Shown: piece after piece, positions 14,869 to 23,172 of the stretch
Numbering within the stretch: the stretch's first letter is position 1
Layout of the letters: every line of letters starts with the position of its first letter
Assembly (NCBI GenBank): GCA_910574285.1
Contig: CAJTAL010000005.1
Coordinates: 1 to 64,000 of the forward strand
From: Lachnospiraceae bacterium
GTDB taxonomy: Bacteria > Bacillota > Clostridia > Lachnospirales > Lachnospiraceae
DNA length: 64,000 nucleotides
Reading direction: 5' to 3'
Position numbers and translations under genes: made by a program
Notes under the pieces: model-generated
What the model was told of the DNA's origin: nothing
Seen by the model: the letters and a program-made list of their open reading frames with translations, nothing else
The model's database searches: none

Positions 14869-16098
14869 TCACTGATTTATGGCGTCCTTTGTATGCTTAA
14901 CATAGAGCTGCCTGACGGCATCGATGGAACCAAGACCTACAATCTGCGCGTCTACACTGTCAAATTTCCCCGAAGCTTTAAAACTGCTCATCCAGGAATC
15001 TTCATCATCCCCCGCCATATCGTTATTCGCATGGTCGCCTGCCACAACCATCAGCGGACGAAAGATTACTTTCCTGTATCCCCCCTGTGAGACGGCTTCC
15101 ATCACAGATTCACAGGATGTCTCTTCCGGATCCCCCTCTACCGTCCCGATAAACACATTCTCATACCCAAGCTGCCCCATCTGTGTCTGCATCTGGCTAT
15201 AAGATACCTTTGCGGTGTGATAGGTTCCATGTCCCAGGAATACGAACGCGGCGCCGTCTCCCTTTGCCGCGTCCAGGCTGTCATACCCCGCGTCCTTCAC
15301 CGCTTCGTTAAGGACGGCTATCGCGACCACCTCTTTGTCCGCGTTAATTACCAAAGCATCCGTACCGATCTCTCCAAGCAGCGGTTCCGCGATCTTAACC
15401 GTCTCGAACCGATCCTTAAAAGTATCGGCCGCCCTCTTTAGTTCATCGTACTCCGCGCCGTGCATCAGATGAGTCGGCTGTATCACCAGATTCTTTACCT
15501 GATTCTCTGCCGCACGTTCCAACGCCTGTTCCATATTATCGATAACCTCTCCGTCCCGCGCCTGTATATGATTGATGATAATCTGCGACGTAAATGCCCT
15601 TCTTACAGACCAATCCGGATTCGCCTCCTGTATGGCGTCTTCAATTCCTTTGATATCCTGCGCGCGGCTGTCATTATAGGATGTACCGAAGCTGACTACC
15701 AGAATCTCATTCTCTCCGATCTCATCCTGATTACGCGGATCATCCTTAGACGCGTCGCCGGTATCCTCTCCAAAATAATCCGGATCGGCATTCTCACCCT
15801 CCACCAGCTCTTTCTGCGCATCCGTCAATGCATCCCATCCTTCTTTTGCTTCTTTGCACTGTTCATCCGTCATATCTGTCCTCTCCTGTACATAGATCGC
15901 GTCGATCAACTCCGCCACCTTGTCGGCGGCTTCCTGATCCGTATCCGTTCCTGTCTCATTGTCCGTCTTTGCCTCTTCCTCTTTGGCAGGCGCATCAGCC
16001 GGGGCTTCATCTCCTCCGGAACAACCCGCCAGCGCCATTGAACCAATTATAACGCCTGTTAACAGAACTGCAGCTACTTTTTTCTTCATCCTTCTCAC
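14869..16098 (-). CDS. cbiK: lipoprotein-anchored sirohydrochlorin cobaltochelatase CbiK
   Basis: A 409-residue protein whose last 280 residues match CbiK, the class II chelatase that inserts Co2+ into sirohydrochlorin. It starts at ILVVSFGTSYNDS near residue 132. The metal-site residues of Salmonella CbiK have counterparts in HGAEYDEL (Glu216), FLGHGTYH (His290) and VVAGDHANNDMAGDD (His356). Unusually, it begins with a signal peptide and lipobox LAGC (Cys26), then an acidic spacer of about 100 residues. It should therefore sit outside the membrane, like the periplasmic CbiK-P of Desulfovibrio. GTG 16098 overlaps the upstream stop (GTGA); ATG 16089 is an alternative start. The role outside the cell is unclear, as its substrate is made in the cytoplasm. 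Confidence 0.9.
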   Translation of the reverse strand: MRRMKKKVAAVLLTGVIIGSMALAGCSGGDEAPADAPAKEEEAKTDNETGTDTDQEAADKVAELIDAIYVQERTDMTDEQCKEAKEGWDALTDAQKELVEGENADPDYFGEDTGDASKDDPRNQDEIGENEILVVSFGTSYNDSRAQDIKGIEDAIQEANPDWSVRRAFTSQIIINHIQARDGEVIDNMEQALERAAENQVKNLVIQPTHLMHGAEYDELKRAADTFKDRFETVKIAEPLLGEIGTDALVINADKEVVAIAVLNEAVKDAGYDSLDAAKGDGAAFVFLGHGTYHTAKVSYSQMQTQMGQLGYENVFIGTVEGDPEETSCESVMEAVSQGGYRKVIFRPLMVVAGDHANNDMAGDDEDSWMSSFKASGKFDSVDAQIVGLGSIDAVRQLYVKHTKDAINQ

Positions 16099-17621
16099 CT
16101 GTCTCCCCTTTCACCATTACGGAGCATACACGCCACGATGTCCTCAACTGTGGCATTGTCTGCTGTTACTGTCTGCATGCCGGCGCCCTTTGCCGTCTTT
16201 GCGGTCTTATTGCCGATACATACCGCCTGTACGCTATGATAATCAAATCTTCCTAACAGCCTTACGAATCCTTCCACGGCAGAGCTGCTCGTAAAGATCA
16301 CCTTCGTAACGCCCCCTTCTTCCATAAAAGAACGCAGTCGCGTCTCCTGTTCTGTCAGAAACTTTGTATCATAGACGGCCAGATCTTTATAAACAAGCGC
16401 CGGATTCTTCTCAAGTTCTTTGAAAATCTCCGTTCCTCCAATGGAGGACCTGGCAAGCAGAATCTTCGTACCATCCTCCAACTTCCCGGCAAGCAACCTG
16501 CCAAGGGAACTTCCGTCATACTTCCCGGGCATATAATCTGCCCGGATGCCTTTCCCCTTCAAGGTATCCGCCGTACCTTGCCCGATCACGGCAAACTTCA
16601 TATGCGATACCCGGCGGACATCCATCCCGGCCTCAGATAAGAGATCGAAAAAGCGTTCTACGCCGTACGGCGATGTAAATACCAATACCTGATATTCGGA
16701 CAGTCTCTCCATCTCCCTCTTTATTTCCAGGACGCGTTCACCATCGTCTACAGGAACCGTCCGGATCACAGGAACAGACAGTGTCTCTGCTCCCAGCGCC
16801 CTTAGACTCTCCTGCAGCTTAAAGCCCCTCTCTATAGGCCGTGTTACAAGAATCCTCTCCCCTGACAGCGGAAGCTTCTCATACCAGGAAAACTGTTCCG
16901 ACAGTCTGCAGACCTCTCCCACGACGATAATCGACGGTGTCTGAATCTTCTGCTTTCTTGCCTCCTCTGCCAGCGTACCGACGGTCGCCGCGATCCTTCT
17001 CTGTCCGGCCGTGGTTCCCTGCTGTAAGACAGCGGCCGGCATATCAGGCCTCATTCCCGTGGCCAGAAGCCCTTTCATGATCTCATTAAGGGCGCCTGCA
17101 CCCATGAGAAATACCAGAGTTCCCTTCGCCTGCACGAGCGCGCCGTAATCTATCTCTTCACTTTTCCCGGCCCTGCGGTGTCCCGTAATAATATGTACGC
17201 CGGACACATAATCCCTGTGGGTAACCGGAATCCCGTTATAAGCCGGAACCGCGAGACTCGACGATACCCCCGGAACCACCTCAAAGGGAACCTCTTCTTT
17301 CTGCAAAGCTTCTAATTCCTCTCCTCCTCTTCCGAATAAGAAGGGATCGCCTCCTTTCAGACGCACCACCTTCCTGCCCCGCTTCGCTTCCCTCACCAGA
17401 ATCCGATTGATCTCAGACTGCGGCACCGTGTGATTCCCGGCAGACTTTCCCACGTCGATCAATTCTTTATCCGCCGGCAGCATAGCCAGAATCTCTCTCC
17501 CGATCAATCTGTCATATACAATACAATCGCTGGTACTCAGAAGCCTTAAAGCTTTGACGGTCAGAAGCTCCGCCGAACCCGGACCTGCGCCCACCAGCCA
17601 TACCTTACCTGCTTGATCCAT
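16095..17621 (-). CDS. fused uroporphyrinogen-III C-methyltransferase / uroporphyrinogen-III synthase (CobA-HemD)
   Basis: A 508-residue bifunctional protein. Residues 1-245 are the SUMT methylase CobA (VWLVGAGPGSAELLTVKA, then VVRLKGGDPFLFGRGGEE, then PGVSSSLAVPAYNGIPVTHR), which makes precorrin-2 from uroporphyrinogen III. Residues 255-508 are HemD (ILVTRP at the start, FTSPYGVERF, FTSSSAVEGF), which closes hydroxymethylbilane to uroporphyrinogen III. The order gives two successive steps in one chain, a fusion common in Clostridia. It lies 12 nt downstream of hemC and overlaps cbiK. No precorrin-2 dehydrogenase domain is attached, so that step must come from elsewhere. Confidence 0.95.
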   Translation of the reverse strand: MDQAGKVWLVGAGPGSAELLTVKALRLLSTSDCIVYDRLIGREILAMLPADKELIDVGKSAGNHTVPQSEINRILVREAKRGRKVVRLKGGDPFLFGRGGEELEALQKEEVPFEVVPGVSSSLAVPAYNGIPVTHRDYVSGVHIITGHRRAGKSEEIDYGALVQAKGTLVFLMGAGALNEIMKGLLATGMRPDMPAAVLQQGTTAGQRRIAATVGTLAEEARKQKIQTPSIIVVGEVCRLSEQFSWYEKLPLSGERILVTRPIERGFKLQESLRALGAETLSVPVIRTVPVDDGERVLEIKREMERLSEYQVLVFTSPYGVERFFDLLSEAGMDVRRVSHMKFAVIGQGTADTLKGKGIRADYMPGKYDGSSLGRLLAGKLEDGTKILLARSSIGGTEIFKELEKNPALVYKDLAVYDTKFLTEQETRLRSFMEEGGVTKVIFTSSSAVEGFVRLLGRFDYHSVQAVCIGNKTAKTAKGAGMQTVTADNATVEDIVACMLRNGERGDR

Positions 17622-17633
17622 ATCTCGTTACTC

Positions 17634-18512
17634 CTATTGCTCTTTGATTTTCCTTGCCAGTTCAATCCCCAGCGCCTCAGAAGTGCTTCGTTCTCCCGTC
17701 ATGCACATCCTGTATGAAGTCTTGGACGCTTCGTCGTAATAAAGTCCCATCACCTTCATCCTCTTCTCATCCAGAATCTCTGCATATACGCCCATCGGCA
17801 GGGAACAGCCTCCGTTCATCTCAGTCATGTAAGCTCTCTCGCAGCGCGCGCAGTCCATAGCCTCCGGATCAAAAAAACCCTGCAGAAATCCATAAGATCT
17901 GTCCGCCCGGCCCTGGATTCCGAGAATCCCCTGCCCGGCGGCCGGTATCATCTCTTCCACCGAAAAATACCTGCTGATACGTTCTTCAAGCCCCAGTCTC
18001 TTTAACCCTGCCGCCGCCAGCACCAACGCGCCGTATTCTCCGTTATCCAGCTTATTCAGCCTTGTCGGGATATTCCCCCGCACAGTCTTGATCCTGACTC
18101 CGGGATACAGCTCTTTAAGCTGCAGAATCCGCCTGTTGCTGGAGCAGCCGACAGGACCGCGGTAATCATACTCTCTGACTCCCTCGGGCAATACCAGGAC
18201 GTCCCTTGCATCCTCACGTCCGGACACCCCGATGATGGGAAGTTCCTTTGGAATCTCCATCGGCATATCCTTCAAAGAATGTACAGAAAGATCCGTAATT
18301 CCCTCCATCAGCGCACTGTCAAGCTCCTTGACAAATAATCCCTTCTGTCCGATCTCATCCAGCTTCTTAGACAAGATCTTATCTCCTGTCGTCATAAGCT
18401 TCACAAGCTCTGCTTCATACCCTCTGCAATGAAGCCTGATATACTCTGCCACGGTACCGGCCTGAATACATGCAAGCCGGCTCTTTCTTGTCCCAATCCT
18501 GATCTTCTCCAT
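17634..18512 (-). CDS. hemC: porphobilinogen deaminase (hydroxymethylbilane synthase)
   Basis: A 292-residue enzyme that polymerises four porphobilinogens to hydroxymethylbilane. The N-terminal IRIGTRKSRLAC, the DLSVHSLKDMP catalytic-Asp motif near residue 80, the CSSNRRILQL segment, and the dipyrromethane-anchoring cysteine in MNGGCSLPMG near residue 238 are all present. It is slightly short, which is normal in Clostridia. It sits between a BioY-like gene (12 nt upstream) and cobA-hemD, inside the cobalamin operon. I infer it is dedicated to corrin synthesis. hemA, hemL and hemB are not in the window. Confidence 0.95.
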   Translation of the reverse strand: MEKIRIGTRKSRLACIQAGTVAEYIRLHCRGYEAELVKLMTTGDKILSKKLDEIGQKGLFVKELDSALMEGITDLSVHSLKDMPMEIPKELPIIGVSGREDARDVLVLPEGVREYDYRGPVGCSSNRRILQLKELYPGVRIKTVRGNIPTRLNKLDNGEYGALVLAAAGLKRLGLEERISRYFSVEEMIPAAGQGILGIQGRADRSYGFLQGFFDPEAMDCARCERAYMTEMNGGCSLPMGVYAEILDEKRMKVMGLYYDEASKTSYRMCMTGERSTSEALGIELARKIKEQ

Positions 18513-18524
18513 ACTTTCCTTCTC

Positions 18525-19112
18525 CTATCCATATAGGGAATCCCTGACAACGCCGCGCAGCTTCGCCGCCACACCCACGGCCGCGGCACACAGAACAAAA
18601 TCAGCCCCTGCGGTCAGCAAGAATCCGTTAACCAGTAATATCTTCCAGGTTACCTCCTGAAAGATCAGGAAACGGCAGATGAAGAAATAATATATCATCC
18701 CGATTCCATAATATATCAAGAGCCCTGCAAAAGAGATCAGCAGAAGCTTCCCGAAACGAAGCGTCCCGACTCGGTCACACATCCAGGCCATAACATACGC
18801 CGCAGCCGCAAATCCAAGCAAATAACCGAATCCGGGCCGAAGCAGATAGGACGGTCCGCCTCCCGAAGCAAATACCGGGACGCCGGCAAGCCCGATCAGC
18901 AGATATACTCCTACACTGACTCCCGCAAGACGTTTGTTCAGCATAAGTCCCGCAAGCAGTACAAAAAACCACTGCAGAGTAAAATGCATCGGTATCGGTT
19001 CTGTGGGCAATGTTACTTTAATAAACGCACCGACGGCAATCAACGCTGCGAATAAGCCCCCCGCCGTCAATTCACGGATACTTAAAAACTGTTTTTCACT
19101 CTTTATATTCAT
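18525..19112 (-). CDS. BioY-family ECF transporter S component
   Basis: A 195-residue membrane protein with about six hydrophobic segments. It has the BioY pattern: ELTAGGLFAALIAVGAFIKV at the start, PMHFTLQWFFVLLAGLMLNKR, then GVPVFASGGGPSYLLRPGFGYLLGF with its glycine-rich ligand loop. BioY proteins are substrate-binding subunits of energy-coupling-factor importers, classically for biotin. The shared EcfAAT module is not encoded here. Its ATG overlaps the upstream NEAT-like gene (ATGA), and the gene is embedded among tetrapyrrole genes with no biotin gene. Biotin import is the default call; a pathway-specific substrate is possible. Confidence 0.82.
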   Translation of the reverse strand: MNIKSEKQFLSIRELTAGGLFAALIAVGAFIKVTLPTEPIPMHFTLQWFFVLLAGLMLNKRLAGVSVGVYLLIGLAGVPVFASGGGPSYLLRPGFGYLLGFAAAAYVMAWMCDRVGTLRFGKLLLISFAGLLIYYGIGMIYYFFICRFLIFQEVTWKILLVNGFLLTAGADFVLCAAAVGVAAKLRGVVRDSLYG

Positions 19113-19708
19113 CTATTCGCTCCCAGGTAATCCCTTTTTCTCCTCTTGTTGGTAAAATAGTTCAAAATCCCGCCTGCTATAATGATAAAGGCCGCCATGA
19201 CCAATACACGTTTGGCGCCTTCCTGCGGCAGGCTGCTCTCGCTGCCAACCGAATCTGAATAAAAGCAGAGCGTGTACGATATCTCATGGGGCGCGCCCAT
19301 TGCCACCGTATCCGCGATCACCGGCATTTCCTCGTCAAACGCAAGTACAGGGATCTGGAACCTGGAATTGCCTCCGTCCGTGTTTTGATTATAATACGTC
19401 TCGCCATCCACCACCATATAATCATAATTCGGGCTGCTCCACGTGATCCTGGCAAAATACCGTCCCTCCTCTGCGATCAACAGAGTCGGCGATTCCACAC
19501 TCGCCTTTCCGCTTCCGCCTTTCAAAACCACATCCACCGCATACTTTCCGTCCGCCAGCGAATGTACTGCCACAGAATCTGCCGCCGTCACGTTCCGGCA
19601 GCTCCCCTCTCCTTCTGCCGTGCACAGAAAAGCGAATCCCGCTAAGATAATAATGTATCTCCCTATTCTTCTCTTTTTGCCATCCTTTTTGCATCTCATA
19701 TTCCCCAC
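19109..19708 (-). CDS. membrane-anchored NEAT-like domain protein
   Basis: A 199-residue exported protein. The signal segment is at about residues 14-33. A single domain of about 105 residues (45-155) matches the NEAT (iron-transport-associated) pattern: LADGKYAVDVVLKGGSGKAS, SSPNYDYMVVDGETYYNQ, NSRFQIPV, and MGAPHEISYTLCFYSD near its end. It ends with a C-terminal membrane segment and a KRRKRD stop-transfer sequence. NEAT domains bind haem in iron-regulated surface proteins. Here the operon is for cobalamin, so the ligand may be another tetrapyrrole or cobalt complex. It overlaps the BioY-like gene and follows the ABC-2 permease by 22 nt. The assignment rests on recalled motifs. Confidence 0.78.
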   Translation of the reverse strand: MGNMRCKKDGKKRRIGRYIIILAGFAFLCTAEGEGSCRNVTAADSVAVHSLADGKYAVDVVLKGGSGKASVESPTLLIAEEGRYFARITWSSPNYDYMVVDGETYYNQNTDGGNSRFQIPVLAFDEEMPVIADTVAMGAPHEISYTLCFYSDSVGSESSLPQEGAKRVLVMAAFIIIAGGILNYFTNKRRKRDYLGANR

Positions 19709-19730
19709 CCCTTTCCACTCTTCATCTCTT

Positions 19731-20471
19731 CTAAAGATTCTTTTTCTTATAGAGAAAGCAGAACGCCAGCGCCGTCAACACGGCAAGATAAACTGCCAGA
19801 ATCCCGATGCCCGTATAAGAAAACGGTTCCTCATTCGCGATACTGCGGATCATACTGCTTGTCTGCGAAAGAGGCAGGTACCGGATTACCTCCCTCAATC
19901 CATGGGGTATGGAATCCGACGAGAAAAATGTATTACATAGATAAGCCATAGGCATAATTACATAATTCGAAAAACGCGGTACATCGGTATGGCTCCTGGC
20001 GTAAAAGGAAACCACCACCCCTAGGGTAGAGAACACGGCTCCATTCAAAAACATAATGAGAAACGACCAGCCGTTGAAACAAAGGTGAAGACCGATGGGC
20101 ATCACCAGAAGGATGATGATACAGCCGGCGTAGATCCCCCGCAGGCTCCCCCCGATAATCTGTCCTGCGATAAACTGCCATAAAGGCGTCGGCGAGATCA
20201 TCACCTGATCGAACGCTTTCTCATACAGTCTCTGTACGTTCAGATTCTGGGCGATGGCGTTAAAGCTGCCGTTCATGGTAGTCAGCGCCACCACGCCGGG
20301 AATCAGGAAATTAAGGTAAGGCTGCCCGTGGGAAATCGTCTGGATTCCCATGCCGAAAACCAGGATATACATCAATGGAGCGATCATTGCCGCCAATGTA
20401 ATCTTATAAAAATCCCTTCTGAACTCTACCCATTTTTCCCACAATACGGTTACAATTCCCATATCTGACAT
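19731..20471 (-). CDS. ABC-2 type transporter permease
   Basis: A 246-residue membrane protein with about six hydrophobic segments and the ABC-2 family layout. A short cytoplasmic N-terminus (VLWEKWVEFRRDFYK) precedes the segments, and the conserved NYVIMPMAYLCNTFFSSDS block falls before the last loop. ABC-2 permeases work as exporters with an ATPase partner, here the gene 63 nt upstream. Start at 20471 is an ATG with only a weak ribosome-binding site; a second ATG three codons on is possible. The substrate is unknown. Its place between cbiL and the NEAT-like gene suggests a role in moving a corrinoid-related compound, or in installing the surface proteins. Confidence 0.85.
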   Translation of the reverse strand: MSDMGIVTVLWEKWVEFRRDFYKITLAAMIAPLMYILVFGMGIQTISHGQPYLNFLIPGVVALTTMNGSFNAIAQNLNVQRLYEKAFDQVMISPTPLWQFIAGQIIGGSLRGIYAGCIIILLVMPIGLHLCFNGWSFLIMFLNGAVFSTLGVVVSFYARSHTDVPRFSNYVIMPMAYLCNTFFSSDSIPHGLREVIRYLPLSQTSSMIRSIANEEPFSYTGIGILAVYLAVLTALAFCFLYKKKNL

Positions 20472-20534
20472 TCTCCAAATCTAATATCCAAACTCTGCCA
20501 ACCTGTCTCTCTTTTGCCGCTGCTTATTTGCCGG

Positions 20535-21380
20535 TCATCTTCGATTCTCCAGATATTTTCCGACTTTCTCCAGGAATACATCTTCCAGCGTCGTATTTCT
20601 AAGAGCAGCGTCGCCTTTTAATCCGGCTATATACCGAACCGCTTCCTCCTGCGTCCGAAAGAAAAGGCTTCTCATCTCCTCTTTCTCCGCCTGATCCACC
20701 GCATACCGTCCCAGCCGTTCAATCATTACCCTCGGCGCGTCTGCTTCCTTCAGGCGCCCGCGGTCCATCAAACCTACGCGGTCACAGAGAATCTCTGCCT
20801 CTTCCATGTAATGTGTGGTGAGAAGGATCGTCATATGGTTCCGGTTCAGTCTTTTCAGAAGATTCCACATCTGCCGTCTTGCCAGCGCGTCCATCCCCGC
20901 CGTCGGCTCATCCAGCAGCAGAATCTCCGGTTCGGTAAGCAGCGCGCGGCACACCATCAGCTTACGCTTCATTCCCCCCGACAGTTTACGCACCGTACGC
21001 CTCCTGTAATCCGTCAGACCACAGAATTCCAGTAATTCCCGGGTCTTCTTACGTCTCTGCTTCTTCGGCACAAAATATAATCTTCCCTGATACTCCATAA
21101 TCTCCTCTATGGTCATATCCTGCCGCATGGAATATTCCTGCGTCACCACACTGATCTTTCGCTTCAAAGCGGTATTCTGCCGGGTCAGCCTCTCGCCGTC
21201 AATCAGAATCTCCCCCTCTGTCGGAAGATAAAGCGTCGACAGCATCCCTATCGTCGTAGATTTTCCCGCGCCGTTAGGACCCAGAAGCCCGAAAAATCCT
21301 CCTGTGTCAATGGTCAGATTCAGATTATCTACGGCGGTAAACTCATCATATTTCTTTGTGAGGTTCTTAAGTTCAATCAT
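20535..21380 (-). CDS. ABC-2 type transporter ATP-binding protein
   Basis: A 281-residue ABC ATPase. The Walker A is GPNGAGKST near residue 35, the signature is KLSGGMKRKLM near 135, the Walker B is ILLLDEPTAGMD near 155 and the switch histidine is in LLTTHYMEEAE. The C-terminal 60 residues, ending TTLEDVFLEKVGKYLE, are typical of DrrA/CcmA-like exporter ATPases. It overlaps the end of cbiL by eight bases and precedes its permease, so it is in the same transcript as the cobalamin genes. The substrate is undetermined. Confidence 0.88.
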   Translation of the reverse strand: MIELKNLTKKYDEFTAVDNLNLTIDTGGFFGLLGPNGAGKSTTIGMLSTLYLPTEGEILIDGERLTRQNTALKRKISVVTQEYSMRQDMTIEEIMEYQGRLYFVPKKQRRKKTRELLEFCGLTDYRRRTVRKLSGGMKRKLMVCRALLTEPEILLLDEPTAGMDALARRQMWNLLKRLNRNHMTILLTTHYMEEAEILCDRVGLMDRGRLKEADAPRVMIERLGRYAVDQAEKEEMRSLFFRTQEEAVRYIAGLKGDAALRNTTLEDVFLEKVGKYLENRR

Positions 21381-22065
21381 GTCCGTTCTCTTTTACCACA
21401 ACGATCGTGTAATAGCTTGCCGTATCCGGCATGTCCTCTATGTTATCATATATACGTTCGTCTGACAAACCGCAGTTCTCCACCATGGTTCCCGTCATCC
21501 CCTTCTTTGCAAGCGTCTTCTTCACAGCGGGAAGCTTTGAACCGGCTTTCATAAGCACCTTGGCCCCCGGGTATGTCAAAGCCTCTTCGATATCGTAGGT
21601 AGACGGTATGATGTGAAGCTGCTCCGAACGGTCGGCAAGGCTGTCTCCTAACTTCGCCGCCACCGCGCAGAATGACGGGATCCCATTGATGATCCGCGTC
21701 TCGTACCCCCTCGCCTTAACGATAAGGTGAATGTAGATATAAGTAGAATAGATCGTCGGGTCTCCAAGGGTAAGATATGCCACATCCCTGCCTTGCTTTA
21801 ACTGCCCGATAATCTTCTCGGCCGCCGTCTCATAATTCTGTTCCAGTATCCGTCTGTCCTTCGTCATAGGAGTGGACAAGTTCAGGCACTCCTTCTCCTC
21901 AAGCCCCTGTACGATACCCTCCGCTATTCTGTAACTTACCGCATGTTCCCTGCCTTCGGCGGGCACGGCTATCACAGGACACTTCCTGACCGTCTCCACC
22001 GCAAGGCATGTCATCAGCCGGGGATCCCCCGGACCGACGCCCACGCCATATAATATTCCCTTCAT
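21373..22065 (-). CDS. cbiL: cobalt-precorrin-2 C20-methyltransferase
   Basis: A 230-residue SAM-dependent methylase of the tetrapyrrole methylase fold. It adds the C20 methyl group of (cobalt-)precorrin-2. It begins GILYGVGVGPGDPRLMT, has LTLGDPTIYSTYIYIH, which is specific to CbiL/CobI, and INGIPSFCAVAAKLGDSL. ATG 22065 is chosen: AGGAGG lies 12 bases before it but abuts the alternative ATG at 22077. It is followed, with overlap, by the ABC-2 ATPase gene and lies 30 nt downstream of the CobU-like/CbiC fusion. Confidence 0.93.
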   Translation of the reverse strand: MKGILYGVGVGPGDPRLMTCLAVETVRKCPVIAVPAEGREHAVSYRIAEGIVQGLEEKECLNLSTPMTKDRRILEQNYETAAEKIIGQLKQGRDVAYLTLGDPTIYSTYIYIHLIVKARGYETRIINGIPSFCAVAAKLGDSLADRSEQLHIIPSTYDIEEALTYPGAKVLMKAGSKLPAVKKTLAKKGMTGTMVENCGLSDERIYDNIEDMPDTASYYTIVVVKENGHD

Positions 22066-22095
22066 CTCTTCTGTCATCCTCCTGGATAATCTCTT

Positions 22096-23172
22096 TTATA
22101 ATGTATACAATAACGCATTACAGATACACGCCGCTATATTGCTTCCTCCCTTCCGCCCTCTTGCAACAATATAGGGAATGTCATCAAGTGTAAGAATCCG
22201 TTCCTTCGACTGTACGACATTCACGAAACCCACCGGAACACCTATGACCGCCTCCGGCTTAAAGTTTTCTTCCCGAATCAATTCATACAGCCTAATCAGC
22301 GCCGTCGGCGCATTTCCAACCGCAAAGATCAGTTTCTCATGGAGTCCCGCCGCCTTCTCCATACTGACGGCGGCGCGGGTTACGCCGCGGCGTTTCGCCT
22401 CCTTTGCAACATCCTCATCACTCATGAAGCAGTAGACTTTCCCGCCGTACTGCCCCAGTTTCTTCTTATTGATCCCCGCCTTACCCATCTGCGTATCCGT
22501 CACGATGGAAGCCCCGTCCCGGATCGCATTCTGTATCTTCTCTACCGCCTGTTCGGAAAATACCAGATTCCTGGCGTACTCAAAGTCCGCGCTGGTATGG
22601 ATACACCGCTTCACAACAGATTCTGTCCCGGGGACAAGGGATATGTCCCCCAGCTCTTCCGTAATTATCTCAAAACTTCTCTTCTCTATCTCCTCCGGCA
22701 ATACGATCTCTTCCGGCATCATCTCTTCCAGCATCCTTTCTTCTGGTAATACGATCTCTTCCGACATCATCTCTTCAAAAGGCGCTTCTTTCTTCTTAAT
22801 GACCGTCCCAATCCCGCAGACTACTCTGTCAACCCGCTCTGCGTCGGCCGCCAGCCTGGTGCAGATGCGCCCTGCCGTCTCACGGTATCTTCGTTCAAAA
22901 GGATCTGCAGGCACCAGCCCGTATCCGACCTCGTCACTGACCACTACGATCCGGGGATTGATCCCTGCCAGCTCATTTAACGTCTCAAGATAAGTCCGGG
23001 CCTCTTCTTCCTGCATAACACGGCGGATATATTCCTCCAGATGGAAGATACCCTTGCATGTCTTTATCTCTTCATAGGGACAGACCTTTCCGTCTGCCCA
23101 GGTAATCTTCGGATACATGCTCCTGGCATAACGAAGCTTCCCCTGAAACGCCCCTCCTATAATCATCTTCAT
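22096..23172 (-). CDS. cbiC: fusion of a degenerate CobU-like domain with precorrin-8X methylmutase CbiC
   Basis: A 358-residue two-domain protein. Residues 165-358 are CbiC, which migrates the C11 methyl to C12 to give (hydrogeno)cobyrinate; the catalytic histidine is His192 in RCIHTSADFEYA. Residues 1-125 resemble CobU at both ends. The P-loop-like GGAFQGKL (6-13) has Leu where Ser/Thr is needed, and SDEVGYGLVPADPFERRYRE (79-98) is nearly canonical. The middle region with the guanylylated histidine is missing. A 16-residue repeated acidic linker joins the domains. The start overlaps the cobU stop (ATGA). The CobU-like part may be a regulatory or pseudo-kinase partner for the adjacent CobU. 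Confidence 0.9.
   Translation of the reverse strand: MKMIIGGAFQGKLRYARSMYPKITWADGKVCPYEEIKTCKGIFHLEEYIRRVMQEEEARTYLETLNELAGINPRIVVVSDEVGYGLVPADPFERRYRETAGRICTRLAADAERVDRVVCGIGTVIKKKEAPFEEMMSEEIVLPEERMLEEMMPEEIVLPEEIEKRSFEIITEELGDISLVPGTESVVKRCIHTSADFEYARNLVFSEQAVEKIQNAIRDGASIVTDTQMGKAGINKKKLGQYGGKVYCFMSDEDVAKEAKRRGVTRAAVSMEKAAGLHEKLIFAVGNAPTALIRLYELIREENFKPEAVIGVPVGFVNVVQSKERILTLDDIPYIVARGRKGGSNIAACICNALLYTL
22697..22776. repeat. 48-bp tandem repeat coding an acidic linker
   Basis: A 32-bp core (AATACGATCTCTTCC within it) occurs at 22697-22728 and 22745-22776 with a 48-bp period and two mismatches. It encodes the repeated EEMM(S/P)EEIVLPEE linker between the CobU-like and CbiC domains. The period keeps the reading frame. 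Confidence 0.9.
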
